DNA from: Paragordius varius
Lineage: Eukaryota > Nematomorpha
Assembly (NCBI GenBank): GCA_964247055.1
Contig: OZ176055.1
Span: 5,146,001 to 5,210,000, forward strand
Direction of reading: 5' to 3'
Length of the DNA stretch: 64,000 nucleotides
This document shows, in pieces, positions 12,212-24,332 of the stretch (position 1 is the first letter of the stretch; every line of letters begins with the position of its first letter). The notes under the pieces were generated by a model. That model saw only the letters and a list, made by a program, of their open reading frames with translations. It was not told the origin of the DNA and searched no databases. The translations under genes and the position numbers were made by a program.

Positions 12212-15200
12212 GATTTAAGCCTTTTCAATAAATTTTGAATGTAAGCATGAATATTCTACCAAAAAATGTTTCATGGAGGACCTTTTCTAATATCTGAAAA
12301 ATTATAAATAAAAATTAAATCGAATTTTACTATCTTTCAAAGATGGTATAAAGTGGTAATTTTTACATTAGTAAAAAATAATTTGTTTTTAAATTTTCGC
12401 TAACATACTTCTAATTTCGAAGAAAATAATGAAAGAATTCAAGATATCTACGTGAAATTTATTTTATTATAGTGTTTAAATAAAAAAACTATAATTCAAT
12501 AAAAATATTTTAATAATGATAATTTATATTATTAAGCCTCTTAAATCATTTATTTTAAAATTAAATTAGGTTTATAAAATGTGATGATTTTGTCATAAGG
12601 GTTTTAATGGTCCGAAATTTAATTATTTAATAAAAAGTAAGTTTATTAAATATTATCATCGACTAAAAAAATAAAGTTACAAGATTAAATTTCTGCCAGA
12701 CATGGAAAATAGATGAAAAAAAATAAAATTAACGATAAAGCAAATTGTGCTATAAGTGTGAAATGGCACTGGCTTGCCCAAAGCTGGCGTAATGACAAAG
12801 GATAACCTATGGAGTTTAGGTTCTACATCTGTCATGCCGCCAGTGTTGATTTTTATTAAAAATGTGTGTTAGTGAACAGAAAAGGGCAACTTTTACCAAG
12901 TTTAGATGCTTATTTACAAAGTAAAAGTTATTAGTACACAATTAAATGATCAAAATGGAATAGGGATCTAGGTTTTTCGAGGAATAACATTTTACACTAT
13001 TATATATTTTAAAAAGATTCATAGAAAAAAAGGCTTATAAAATGGATTAATTTAATAATATGCTTTGTTAATTGGTTGATGAATATAGGAATAAAAAGTA
13101 TATTATACAAAAAACAGGCCAATGTTATTGCCCTCTTCACATCCGAAAATGAATATAAATAAATAATTTATTTATGCTGTCAAATATTGTAATTATGTGC
13201 GGCCACCGGATATTTTTGGGCAAAAATGCGGCCCATTAAGATCGTTTTGTATTATTCATTTTATTCCAAGATAAATTCGCGTCATTTGAAATTTAGCAGA
13301 ATTGGGAAAAGAAAATATTAAGTAAAACATAAACCCTAAATCACTGTATCTGACAATTTATGAGATCTATAAAAAATCAAATATTTAAATATTTGGACAT
13401 TTATGGTTTCGAATCCTAAGAGAAAATTTTAATTATTTTTATCCAATAAAATTTCAATTTAAATAATTTAAAAACTAATTCATTTTGTTTATATATTAAT
13501 TATATTTGATGACAATGTAAGTTTTGCAGATGAGCTCTCAAAAATTTAACCTATTAAATTGTTAATATACGGTCCATTCTAAATATCGTCAAAAAATTAT
13601 ATCTATATTTTGTGTGCTTATGTAAAAAGGTTCTAAATTGCGTAAATGAAATAGCAACGTTTGTAAAGGTAATCGCAATGATTTTTTTGTATGTCATTTA
13701 AATTAATGTTTTAAAATTAATATTTAATTTATATAGGTTAGCTCTTATGTAATTAAAGTCTTTATAGTCAAATGATTAATTAAGTAATACATCCATATCT
13801 TAATATTATTATTAATTAGGTGTTCCCAGATAGCTATGCCTAATTTTAAATGACGGGTTTGCATATAATTAAATTATTAATGAAAAAGTAGGTGATCGGC
13901 TGTTTTTGTATGTTTTCTCTTATTGGGCGTTTCCCCAATTTTTTACATATCCAGATAATCATCGACTAGTGGATTGTAAAAAAATTCTTAAAACGTAGAA
14001 GTTTCGCCTTAACACTAATATATGAATAATATTATTAAAATATTGAATATAATAGATTACCAAAAAATATCCAATCGATAATCCAAAATATGCCAAAGCC
14101 ATGTAGTAGCCCTGACTGCCGGCAAAGATCCCGATTATGGAACATGCAATGATGCTAATATTTCATACAAAAATAATTATAATGCTTAGAAAATTATAGT
14201 AAATGCATCAAAAAAGTTTTCCTTTATATCAACTAATATATTTGTAAGCAAAAAATACATTTGCAAATTATATTTGTCTTAAAATACTGTTTCCAAATTA
14301 TTTTACATATGTCTAAAATATATATTAATATTACACCTTTTCCAACAATGAGTGGAGCGATATTCAAAGCCTATAATAGCAAATTAAATGCTTTTAACCT
14401 GTTATAAATATAATCTAAACTGCGCAAATAAATTAAAACATTATTTTTCGGAACCTAAACCTAAAATATAGTAAAACGTAGATACAAATTACATTATATT
14501 TAACAATTAAACCAATCTTGGATAGTACGCCCTAATATTACAATAAACAACAAAAATTCGTATGAAATAAATAATTTAAGAGGGTATAAAATTCATAATA
14601 TTGAGAATTTTGAGAATAAAATAAATGATAAATACCCAACATATTTATATGAAGTAAACGCCAATATATCCATCATACAAAGTGAAATGTCCGTATTCAT
14701 TAAATAGAGTAGTATGGTTATAGTAAGAACTTCTATCAATTGCCAAACCAAGCATGAGCTTGTGCGAATTCCTAACTGTTCGGGAGAAAATCTATATATA
14801 ATTAATTAGAGTATTCTACGATATAAAGCAGTCTAAAAAGTGGACAAAACTTCATGTTAAATAAGGCAAAATAATGCGTCTGATATACTTTTTTATCACT
14901 AAAACTCAACTTACTTAACAATATCATTTATTATACACGTTTTTCAAAATGATTTATATAAACCCGTCTAATTCAATTAAAGTTTTTGGATTTTTAAAAC
15001 TAGTTGATAATTAGTAATGCTTGTAGAAAAAAAAGGGTCCCTAATATAGAGTTGATACAATTATAAGATTTATTTCAAAAACCCTTGTAGAAATCAAGAA
15101 TAACTAAATAGCCAAATAAAATATGAATATTCATAAATATTCAGCCATATCCAAATTGTAATCATAAATGTTTATTCCATGACTAGGTGTGTGAAAATTA

Positions 15201-17900
15201 AAGGTGTTGAATGTGAGTAAAAATTTGTTATGTACAAAAAAGGTATATTAATATTATGCATTCATTACTTCAGGGCACTTCAAAAAATATATTAATGAAT
15301 TTATTTGTTAAAAATGCACCAGAAGTCTTATGGTACTTTTGTTTTAGGCTTTCCGAGTTATATAAGAAAATAAAAGACTATTGTGGGAATTGGTCCATAA
15401 AAAATCGTTTTCATTAAATATTTTTTTAAAAGCCAAATTGCTAATTCTTTTTATCGTTTTTACCCTATTTTCTATTATTTAACATGGATTTTAAATCATT
15501 ATCAACTTTTTATCATTCGGAAACCTTATATCTTTATTATCTTTTAAAATTTTTTTGAATTTTTAAGATCACGTAATTAAAAAATATATAGTTTTCTGAG
15601 TTATTTTTACAATTTTATTGAAAACATTTAAAAGTTAATAATTTCGTTGAATTGGAAAAAAATTAGAAAAAATACATGCAAAAATTATGGTTAAATCACA
15701 ATTCAAAAATATTAAGGAGCAACTTGAAGAAGGACAACTTGAAGTGTTCAAGGACACTCTTGAAGTGAAAATGGTATATCGAATTAAAAAATCTAAATTT
15801 TAAGTGACAATAGGTTTTTTTTAAAAAAAACATGTTAATATCTGGCATACTATATATATATATAGCGCGATTTCGGCTTTGAGATTTTTAAAAAAATTGC
15901 CCATATTAGCGGCGTTACAAATGTTAACTTTACGACCTTACATCTAATTAAAATTTAACATAAATAATATTGCTTTTTAATATATTTTATAATATATATT
16001 TTCCAAAATAATTTGGCATAAGCGTTTATAGATTTCATCAAAATGTTGTCAACTTTGTGCTATTTTTGAGATGGGATAATTACCTTGTAAAAATTACTTT
16101 CTTAAGTAATTCGCCAAAACTATGAGAATCCTTATACAATTTCCTATCAAATAAAATATATTTTCATGATTTTTGTGAGCCTTGTATACATGATATATGG
16201 CGAAAAAAATACTTATTTTGAACACCAAGGATCCAACCACTAGTGAGTATAAAAGTCATGAAAGACATAAAAGGAATATAAAGATCTGGAGCATTAATAT
16301 CAAAACGGGGTGCAATCGGTTGTTTTTCTTGATCGTATTGAAGCGCCCAATCCTATATAAAAACAAAATGAGCAATATGAATTTCACATGAAAAATAGCT
16401 TTAGCCACAGTAATGCCAGTTCATTTAGAACAGATCTTCTGGCAAATTTTTATATCAATGGTAAAATTTAGTTTTAAAAATTTTTTAATAATATACCCAA
16501 AATTTACTATTTTTCGATTTTGAATAATTATTAAAATTATTAATTTCTTAAATGACTCATTGATATACTTAATTACACCAGTTAGATAACCATAGACTAG
16601 ACGAATTTATATATTAAATTTGAAAACATTTCGGATGACCATCTAGTATTTGATTAAAAACTATTGTATCAAACTATTGTATCTCTTTTGTATTTAACCT
16701 GCACACGTTATTTTACCTTGGTTTAAACATGTAAATATTATATATACAAAAAATATTTAAACATCGCAAATTTTATATAGTTTAGTTTTAATTTATCGCA
16801 ATAAATTTTATTGTTTCACTGTTTTTCAAGTCATCACACTCATAAACTCGAAAAACAGCATAAAAATGCTTCTTGATAATTTTTTACCAAAAAATATAAA
16901 AAGATCTCAAAACGCTCAATTTAAAAATAGAAACAACAAAGCATGATTGGAATGCTATCAAGGGTATAACGCCATTTAAAGGAAAAGATGATTTTATCAA
17001 GATATTTCTATGGCCCCTGAATTTTGCATATTTAAAGATAAAAACATTTTTACACCACAGCGTTTTAATTTCATTTATACATAATTTATACATTTCTGCA
17101 TTTGTGTTATAAATTGGCTATAATTATGTCCGAGATGACTGAATAAGGCGTCAAACAATCTTTGATAGGTCAAAACATTCGTACTTGATTTACATTAATA
17201 AATCGATCGATTTTTTGCACTATCTGATATATAATTTTATGCTACTAAATTGGAAATAAATTAGGTTTATAAAATTTTCTTATTAATTTTCGTTAACTAT
17301 CTGATAAATTATTAGCCTTCAGAAAAAAGTTTAAACAAGCATGTATTCGAATCATTAAAATTTCATTCAAAATTATTATAATTTTAATGCCAATAATTAT
17401 TGCTAATATTAATAAAAAAGCATGCTATTAAAACATTTGCAGTCTCTTTGTGATTATTTCATAAAAAACCAGGAGATTAGTTCTTACACCTCATTAAAAT
17501 ATAAAATCACGGTTTAATACATTCTCCAAAAAAACCAAAAAACATGAAGGAAATTCGAATAACAATGTAAGACATTATATAAAAGTTTACTTACTTTATG
17601 TATGTATGGACAAATTAAGATTAATAGTTTGCGTCCTACATAATTTGTATCAACGGCAAAATAGTATTTAAGGCGTGATAAGGAGAACCATCTTTCCAAC
17701 TAATTTATTAAAAACAAAAATGCATACAAATGATTTTAAAAATTAATAAATAGAATTTCGCAAACATTTTAAAATTTTAAAGAAAACCTTTTGACCCATA
17801 AAACTTTTTCCTTGATTGGCCAACTGGTTCCCATAATTAATTGCTATATCAGTTATTGGCTGATAATCCGTAGGAATGGAAGAAAAAATAATAGGTAAAT
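7870..17900 (-). CDS. YIF1: YIF1 homologue, six exons found; N-terminal exon(s) and one linker not resolved
   Basis: YIF1 is a multi-pass membrane protein that works with YIPF5/YIP1 in ER-Golgi traffic. On the minus strand the exons are about 17900-17788 ([16 protein letters not shown]), 17699-17595 ([16 protein letters not shown]), 16352-16213 ([16 protein letters not shown]), 14791-14636 ([12 protein letters not shown], then [12 protein letters not shown]), 14154-14061 ([17 protein letters not shown]) and 8066-7870 ([22 protein letters not shown]). All have GT-AG borders, and the phases agree except at the last join. There one base is missing, so a small linker exon probably lies in the 6 kb last intron. 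The other introns are 88, 1242, 1421 and 481 nt. The 5' border of the first listed exon has two possible acceptors, and the variable N-terminus upstream was not found. The C-terminus runs about 33 residues past the usual end (after TYHLI), ending LFKWFY. The membrane segments lie in the last three exons. Confidence 0.92.
9003..9447 (+). mobile_element. MITE-1 copy, forward, 3' truncated and diverged
   Basis: It begins TTAAAACTTGGATACAAC and continues with ATTCGAATTGGGGTG and CCTCAAGGC, following the MITE-1 order up to 'ttatttatataattt' near 9447, where the match stops. The right end is missing. It is more diverged than the copies at 4 kb and 53 kb, so it is probably an older insertion. Confidence 0.7.
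9473..9623 (+). CDS. Possible 3' exon of a histone-fold protein (POLE4/CHRAC/NF-YC-like)
   Basis: After the acceptor TTATTATCAG there is a 49-codon open stretch to TAA at 9621. It starts [20 protein letters not shown] and ends [12 protein letters not shown]. The opening matches the start of the histone fold in POLE4, CHRAC1 and NF-YC (LPL..IK..MK). The next 29 residues have the right length for helix 2. The usual third helix is absent, and no upstream exon was found. It lies on the strand opposite YIF1, inside a YIF1 intron. It could be a gene fragment or pseudogene, or a chance resemblance in AT-rich DNA. Only the motif supports it. Confidence 0.35.
10697..11670. mobile_element. hAT-like AACCGG repeat, degraded
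   Basis: The left edge is CAGGGTTTCGAACTGGAACC, followed by many copies of GGAACC/GGTTCC up to about 10890. GGAACCGGTTC motifs return at 11590-11670. The same edge type with a clean 8 bp target duplication is seen at 60332-62501. At 11214-11330 it contains a piece like the 5' end of the hAT elements at 35-40 kb (CAGTGGTACAAAAACCG and GCCGCATGAGACTC), apparently inserted later. The right terminus is unclear. Confidence 0.5.
12157..12211. repeat. (TA)n microsatellite
   Basis: About 55 bp of almost pure TA repeats with one interruption, in the YIF1 last intron. Confidence 0.95.
14155..17594. other. Internal YIF1 introns, mostly unassigned
   Basis: Between the YIF1 exons the introns at 14155-14635, 14792-16212 and 16353-17594 are AT-rich. 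Apart from the MITE-3 piece at 15439-15781, no recognisable feature was found. The ORFs at 16197-16391 and 16884-17093 are chance open frames; the first overlaps a true YIF1 exon on the other strand. Confidence 0.6.
15439..15781. mobile_element. MITE-3 copy, partial (minisatellite-ended element)
   Basis: This matches the right two thirds of the element at 43729-44352, including 'tctattatttaac', 'gttgaattggaaaaaaatta' and the terminal GGACAACTTGAAGTGTTC units at 15720-15770. The left minisatellite arm is missing. It lies in a YIF1 intron. Confidence 0.65.
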
Positions 17901-20032
17901 CTAATAATTATATATTGGTAAAACTGTTATTGGTTGTAGGCAAAGAGAATTAGTACGATAACACCCCTTAACTCTGGAGTCTCAGAGAATCAGATGCATA
18001 TTACATAAACATTGTAATAGTTTTATGACCGTATACATTTTGTAAATTTGGCCATAAAGTATTTTTATCTATGTAATCTGACAAAAAACGGTAATAACGA
18101 ATCAAGTAAAATATATAACAGTATGTATTTAGGCGACTTAAAATAATTTTAAAATAACGACAATAATGATGTACAATTGTTGATGGAAAAACACTTAAAA
18201 ATATTGGAATAGGAGCACAATCCACCACTACCTCCTGATCTTTCCCATTGTTTAATATATGCGAATATTAGGTTGTGATAATATGAAGTTATAGTAAAGC
18301 TGTTTTCCACTAAATATTTGCCCATATTATGGCAGGAAATATAAATTTCATTGATCAAAAAACAAAATAAATTTATGAGATGTTCCAACATTAAAGAAAA
18401 TACAAAATATCGAAAATTAGATCTTTCTGAATGCCAAACTCAGGTTAAACTCATATGGTTGATTTTTGATTATCGGCGACATTTCGATTTCTATACAAAA
18501 ACCAATAATATTTTAATTAGAACAAAAAATATATCGTGTCCCTCATGAATTATTGGTGCAACTTTACTAGCATAATTAAAGTTGGCCATTTGACCATACA
18601 TATTCCATATTCTTTTTAAAATGCAACTATTCTTTTTAAAAAGCAACCATACAAAGCGAGATCTCTGCATTGATTTAGAAACCATTTAACAAATTCCACA
18701 CAAGCCTGCGAATGCAGAAAAATTATTAATTAAACTTTAAAAGATAAAATGGCCCATGTGCTATAATCAGAAGCAAATTCCAGCAACCGAACAGGCTAAA
18801 CAATCATGGCCTGTACCTTGAAATGGAATTAGGGAAGACTTCCAACAAATGATATAAATTCCACATAAAAAATCCTACAATATAAAGAATATGAAAAATT
18901 TTATGAGTATGAAAAAATGAAGGCTTTAGATATTAGCAAACAAATTTTTCTAAAGTAGAGAACGAAAATTGAATCAACAAATAATATTTTAAATTATAAA
19001 ATTATGACCTGTAGTTTTAGTCAAATCATCACCCATGCTTTATTTTTCCAATTAAAATGTATGAATTGGTTTAAAGAATGTGCCTACTGATTGGCACAAG
19101 TAATGATGTGTAGTTTACCTATGACATGACAATAACACGGGGTGCACCCCTTTGTACAATTGGTGAACCAATTGTCAGAGTACCGTGAGCTATATAAGTA
19201 TTTAAAAAAAACCTTTTAAAACTTTTTCTAATAAAATTTTTATGATTGCAAATGTTTATATATATATATATATATATTAAAATACTATTATGATAAATTT
19301 TTTACTGTAGGTTAGTGTTATTAAATTATTATATTAGAAATAAAAAGGAAGTAAAAAAAAATACCGTACATAACCTGCGCTTTGGAAAGGACATTATTGT
19401 TTGATTTTTGGAACAGAGGTTTGATATTAATAGAGTTGTTGATAAGTGACAATAGTTTTATTAAATGAAACGTTAACGACAAAAAACAATTATGATTTAA
19501 CCGAGCAGACGATAACCCAAATAAAATTTATAAGAATATATGATTAAAAGATTATTAAAAATATAATTTAATAGAAAAGGGTACTTATCTTTGATTTTCC
19601 TGTGGCATAGGTACTGTTCCCCTAAACAACTGAAGTTTTACCAGTGACTCAACTTTTATTATAAAAGAATTCATTTCCGAGTATCGAAAAACTTCATCAG
19701 GGTAATAAGCCTCTTTGGATTGCACTCTTTACAAATAAGGAATCATCCATATCCCTAAAGTATAAATATATAATATGTATTTGATGGTTCTGGTGTGTTC
19801 TGTATCAGTATCAGGGGTGAAACAAGATCAATCTAACTTGACAGTTTCAGTCTGTCTAATATCCAAAAGGCAGACGATTTCGCTTCTTCCATCTACTGTT
19901 CGGGAGGCGAATTTCACACGTTTTGTAGTTTACCTATAAATTAGAGATAACATTTTTGAACATGTGTGGTCTTGCTGCTCAAATGTTTTTACGTATTAAT
20001 TATTTATGATTTTATGAATGATTAATTAGCAC
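17901..20032. other. Interval between YIF1 5' side and TRAPPC6 start
   Basis: YIF1 (-) and TRAPPC6 (+) point away from each other here, so this interval probably holds the missing YIF1 N-terminal exons and the start regions of both genes. A hairpin-rich conserved block lies at 19121-19194 and a GC-richer patch at 19808-19935. Several short open frames on both strands (18001-18685) were checked and give no family match. A short TA repeat is at about 19258-19276. Confidence 0.5.
19121..19194. other. Hairpin-rich conserved block, copy 1
   Basis: About 74 bp resembles positions 48611-48684 in reverse complement, with only about ten differences by eye, while the flanks do not match. It contains the palindrome GGGGTGCACCCC and the perfect stem-loop ACAATTGG-TGAA-CCAATTGT. 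It may be a small structured RNA gene, the end of a transposon or a shared protein-coding scrap; the sequence alone does not decide. Confidence 0.5.
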
Positions 20033-21812
20033 ATGGAACCTGCGGCAACTCTCTTCAATCTGATGCATAAAGAAATTATTTGCTATATGCAAAAACAGGA
20101 TTTGACAAAAGTTGAATTAGTATTAATATAGGGTTTATATCTTAATAGTTTGGAAATTATGGGGTTTAGAGTTGGACAATGCTTGATTCAACTTTGTATT
20201 TCAAACGATTTTAGTTTAATTAATAATCCCAAATTTACGGAACTTGACGCTATAAAATTTATTTGCAAAGATTTCTGGGCACGTGTTTTTTTGAAACCAG
20301 TTAATAATTTAAAAACTAATCATCAAGTAAATTAACATATATATATTTATATATATAGGGTGTCTATGTTATACAGGACTATGATTTCCTTTTTCTAAGT
20401 AAACAGCTTGATAATAATGAAGAAGAAAGTCTTAAAGTATCATATTATTTTTATTACTGTTTTAAATAATGTTTTAATTATATTTAGAGATTGGCTTACG
20501 CCTAATTATGACAACCCTTAGACTAAATAAAAACTCAACCTGTTTGCAGACTTTTCGCAAAAAGTCTATCACAAATTTCATAAAATTTTAGCATAATGAT
20601 TTATCTATTTTTGTATAATTTTCTTCACCTAATTAGATTAATTTTGTTTTTAATAATTGAATTGCATAAATTCAAGACTTCTAAACAGCCATAAATATTT
20701 AGGGGAAATTTTTAGATTTCGATACACCCTTAAGTGAAGCCAATTTTTAGATTTGGTTTTTTCATATATGGGTGTGAGATCTAATATTTGTTGTGCATTA
20801 TATTTTGGTGTAATTGGACTTGGATTAAAAAATATTATTGATTTGGCGGCATATGATAGTTTTGTTTTATTTATTTGACATAAATTAAGGATTCCAATAT
20901 ATAAATACAAAACTGATCTGTTTTTCCAATATGAATTTTTAATTATTTTTGTAAAAAATAACACTTTTTACATCTAAATAGTTATCGGATTTTTGAATAT
21001 TTATCCGAATAAAGGAAAGAGTGGACTGACAGTGTAATTATATGATTGGCTTGCTTATGAAAGCTATCATGTATTATTGCCATTGTCATTTAAAAATTTT
21101 AGGTTGATACATTTTTAGCGTTTCCACAATGACTCATAAATTTTAAATATAAGGTATTTTGGGTTCTTTATATATTGATAATGTATATAATAGCCGTTAA
21201 TATAATAAATAGTTATATTTGGTTTTGCTTATAACTCTTAAATGGCGTTTGTTTCTTGGTCCGTCCACTTCATCTACAAAATTTAAGGTCAAAATGACAA
21301 ACTATGTATCCAGTAATATGCGATAATTTAAAATGCCTATTACTGCTTTATCCTATTTTTGCGGCGTTAGCGCCAAGTGCCATAGTTAATTCATTATCTC
21401 AAAGATTCCCCAAAGAGGCTAAATAATAAATATTTGAAAAATTTCTAGTGATAAAAATATTGTATTATATTAAAATGATTTTTTTTGGTATCCTGGCCCT
21501 GTTTAAAATATTCCTTTTGCCTAGATTTAACTATGATTAATATATTAATATAGTCGTTATTCAAGTTTAAACTGAGTGAATTTGGAAAATGGACATTTAG
21601 TTAATTTTGGCACACAAAAAATTATATTGTTATTAATTTCTGTTTATTACAAAGAATATCAGTTTTATTAAATTATTTCATAGGTTATGGCATACCCATG
21701 TGGATTGATTCGAGGAGCTTTATATCACCTGGGGCTTAATTGTAACATACATTCCAATATTGAATCTCCAGGCTGCAAATTTCAAATTGAAATCGTTAAA
21801 TTCGTCTCATAA
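20033..21812 (+). CDS. TRAPPC6: TRAPPC6-type TRAPP complex subunit, four exons
   Basis: TRAPPC6 (yeast Trs33) is a core subunit of the TRAPP tethering complexes, which activate Rab1/Ypt1 at the Golgi. Exons are 20033-20110, 20132-20326, 20359-20436 and 21684-21812, giving 159 residues, essentially the length of human TRAPPC6B. Landmarks are LFNLMHKEI in helix 1, LEIMGFRVGQCLI, LDAIKFICKDFWARVF, NLKTNHQGVYVIQD and the C-terminal PCGLIRGALYHLG followed by GCKFQIEI. The first intron is 21 nt and carries an in-frame TAG, so it must be removed. The second is 32 nt and the third 1247 nt. All are GT-AG and phase 0. AATAAA lies at 21819-21824, right after the stop. The ATG at 20033 fits the family N-terminus. 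Confidence 0.95.
20650..20964 (-). CDS. Unrecognised 104-codon ORF inside a TRAPPC6 intron
   Basis: This minus-strand ORF starts MLFFTKIIKNSYWKNRSVLY and ends LFRSLEFMQFNY. It lies wholly in the third TRAPPC6 intron. I see no family motif, signal peptide or clear membrane helix. It is the longest open frame in the window not tied to a known gene or a transposon. At this base composition an ORF of this length can arise by chance. It has several prolines (NPSPITPK), which is slightly unusual for random AT-rich sequence. It is treated as hypothetical. Confidence 0.28.
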   Translation of the reverse strand: MLFFTKIIKNSYWKNRSVLYLYIGILNLCQINKTKLSYAAKSIIFFNPSPITPKYNAQQILDLTPIYEKTKSKNWLHLRVYRNLKISPKYLWLFRSLEFMQFNY

Positions 21813-21939
21813 CTAAATAATAAATATATGTTTATATTTTTTTACAATTTTAAAGAAAATATATTTGATTTAAATTATCTGCGTACAGCATGCTCCATGG
21901 TGGAACAGTTACAATGTCTCTGCTTAAATAATCCATTAT

Positions 21940-22720
21940 TATGAAAAGTAGTGGGCCTCATGCTCTATCCGCCACACAGAAGATAAAACGAATCCCATTT
22001 TATGTGAATCTTGTAAAATGTGGGTTAAATACACTAGCCTGAAGAAAAATTAATTGACAGATATACTTTTAAATAGCAAAGCTGGATATTGGGGAAATCA
22101 AACATACCTAAAACACGGGACTTTATTATAAAAAAATTGGGTTCGAAATTGTCAACATATTCCACTTATTAGGTAATATTAGTAGTAATAATGAAGATGC
22201 CCAAACAACCATATCCCATAGAATCAAACGCGGCTGGGCAAAATTTAACTAACTCAAATATTTTTTAACACCTAAAGACATAACCGTAAAAAATAAAATT
22301 AAAATGTATTAAGTTGATGTCAGCCCTGCTCTTACATACGCTTGCGAAACTTGGGCCATCACAAAAACATTAGATTCGAGATTAAAAAGAACGGAAGACA
22401 GAATGCTAAAATATATGATGATAAATACTACCATAAATGAACCGATAACAGCTTTTATCAGAACAAATAGAGTTAGTTATTTTGGCTACATATACAGATC
22501 TAGTATAGATTTATCTGCTAAAGAAATTCTTTATTTACATATTCCTGCCCCCAACCGAAAAGGGAGGCTTAAAACAACTTGGACTTAAATCATAGAACAA
22601 GATTTTAAATCCCTAAACATACCTCAAAACGCCACATAGAGATATATATCGTAAATTAATCCATGAAATCCCAGTATGGCCAAACAATAATACCTATATT
22701 TAATTCACGAGCATAGCCGT
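21940..22720 (+). mobile_element. Non-LTR (LINE) retrotransposon remnant, 3' part
   Basis: Translated pieces match the C-terminal end of LINE reverse transcriptases: RIKRGWAKFN near 22220, ALTYACETWAITKTLDSRLK at 22330-22385, RTEDRMLKYMM at 22388-22420 and PAPNRKGRLKTTWT at 22545-22586. A cysteine motif CESCKMWVKYTSL near 22000-22040 may be part of the same element. The frames are interrupted by several stops and shifts, so it is dead. It lies directly downstream of the TRAPPC6 poly(A) signal, in the same orientation. Confidence 0.8.
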
Positions 22721-24327
22721 CTGACTGTATTTAAAAAAATCGTAAACGACCCTAAGTAATATAAGGGAGTTTTTTATTTGTTCTATGCTTTAAACGGTAA
22801 TCCTGTATTAAATTTATTTAGCGTAGGCTTTTAGCCCAACAATATTCCGCTATTTTACTTGGGGCGTTATGTCACTTCTATATTGTGCGCAATCCATTTC
22901 AGAACAGCAAATAAAATTTCCATCGTTGGTGTAGCTTTAAAAGGGCCTACGTTTTTAAATACTACAATGTCTGCAGTCATCCCACTCAAATGGCGAGAGA
23001 TCGTTATCAATAAAACACTGAACAACAAATTTTGACTTTTTTGAGTGGTATTCTTGTAAATTTAAAATTTATTTCATTTAACTATATAAATAGTATATCT
23101 GGGAAAAACTAACACCTAACAATTTTTTTGATAATTTTTGGCCCCGATTTAACATTAAACTCGATATTTAAAATTAAAAGTTTATATAGAGCCATGTATT
23201 TTATATGATTGAAAGAGCGCGAAAAACAATCTGAATCGTAGTTAGTCATTTAAATCAATCTGATGTAAATTTGGGCTTTATATGTCTTTTTACTCCCTAA
23301 AATAAGTCAAATTTTTACAGACAAACTAAAAAATATATAGTTATTTTAATTTAATTATTACTGTTGCATTAGTATAAAATTTAAAGATCTTTGAAAAAGC
23401 TTTTAATTTGCTTTTTTAATAAAAATTTTATTATCATAATTATTTTACTTAGTGGATTCTAATGCAAGTATAACTGTAAATTTATTACATAATGGCTATA
23501 AAAGATTAAGAATATTTAAACTAAATTTCTAGTCTGAATATATAAGCCTTCTAAATAATAATTTATATTGATATGGTGGTAATTTTTAAAAAATTAAAAA
23601 TGGCTGTTTTGAATGACATAAAAGCAATAAATGTTTTAATTTAAAAACTTTTTTGTTTAGCCTTTTTAGACATTCATTGCCATCTACACAAAGTTATCCA
23701 TTTGTAAAAATATATTAATTAAGAAAAACGCTCTTTCGTGGGATCGCTTACTTCCAATATTAACCATTGATGTAAAAGATAAATTTCATTCAGTTTTCAT
23801 TATTCTTTTGAATGATATATTATAAATGGGCATTTGTTGAACGTTTCCAAAAAAACATTTTTTAAATTTGATAAAGAGGCGCATAATAAAAAATTAAATT
23901 ATATAAAATTCTTAGGTGGAATTATAATTTTTATTTCGATATTTTGTTAAAATGATAGTCAATATCATGCGAAAATTTCTAGTGGTAGAAAAATTTGTTG
24001 TCTAGTATGGACGCTTCGATACATTTATAACCCGATAAAATGCAAGAAAAGGTTTGTTAGGTGTAAGTTTAACGAAATTAATTATTGTGGTAAATGAGAG
24101 ATTTATTTTATAGGAATTAACATATAAATTATTTTTTATTGCATTTATTAAATAAATATGATTTTTTAAGGACAAATGCTTCTTGGAATAAAGAAGAAGT
24201 TTATGTGAGAATTCAAGTTTTATGATGAATTCCAGAAACAAGATATATAAGAAGTGTTTTTTCAGGGCGGACTGGATATTGGGATGTTTATAACTACGAA
24301 AAACGCTTGATAATATATTATTCATAT
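22721..24327. other. Unassigned interval before the retrotransposon
   Basis: A patch at 22855-23045 is richer in G+C than its surroundings. It is open on both strands (plus: RYVTSILCAIHFRTANKI; minus: GMTADIVVFKNVGPFKATP), but neither reading matches a family I know. At 23605-23833 (+) a short spliced frame beginning MAVLNDIKAIN is possible but weak. The rest is AT-rich with no feature seen, apart from chance ORFs near 24002-24325. Confidence 0.4.
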
Positions 24328-24332
24328 GACAC

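Larger units (their letters stand above)
8067..14060. other. YIF1 last intron, about 6 kb of repeat debris
   Basis: This interval holds a partial MITE-1 (9003-9447), a possible histone-fold exon on the plus strand (9473-9623), a hAT-like AACCGG repeat (10697-11670), a TA microsatellite (12157-12211) and long stretches of unassigned AT-rich sequence (8067-9002, 9624-10696, 11671-12156, 12212-14060). A small GC-richer patch at 12766-12848 has inverted edges (GCACTGGC / GCCAGTG) and could be a short MITE. Weak ORFs, such as plus 13880-13998, were seen but not supported. Confidence 0.55.

Noticed and set aside
18001-18685. Overlapping ORFs on both strands as YIF1 N-terminal exons
   Set aside because: None joins in phase to the first recognised YIF1 exon with acceptable splice sites, and none resembles the family N-terminus.
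19808-19935. Possible U2 snRNA on the minus strand
   Set aside because: It shares only a short GCCTTTTGG-like block. The branch-binding and Sm regions of U2 are absent.
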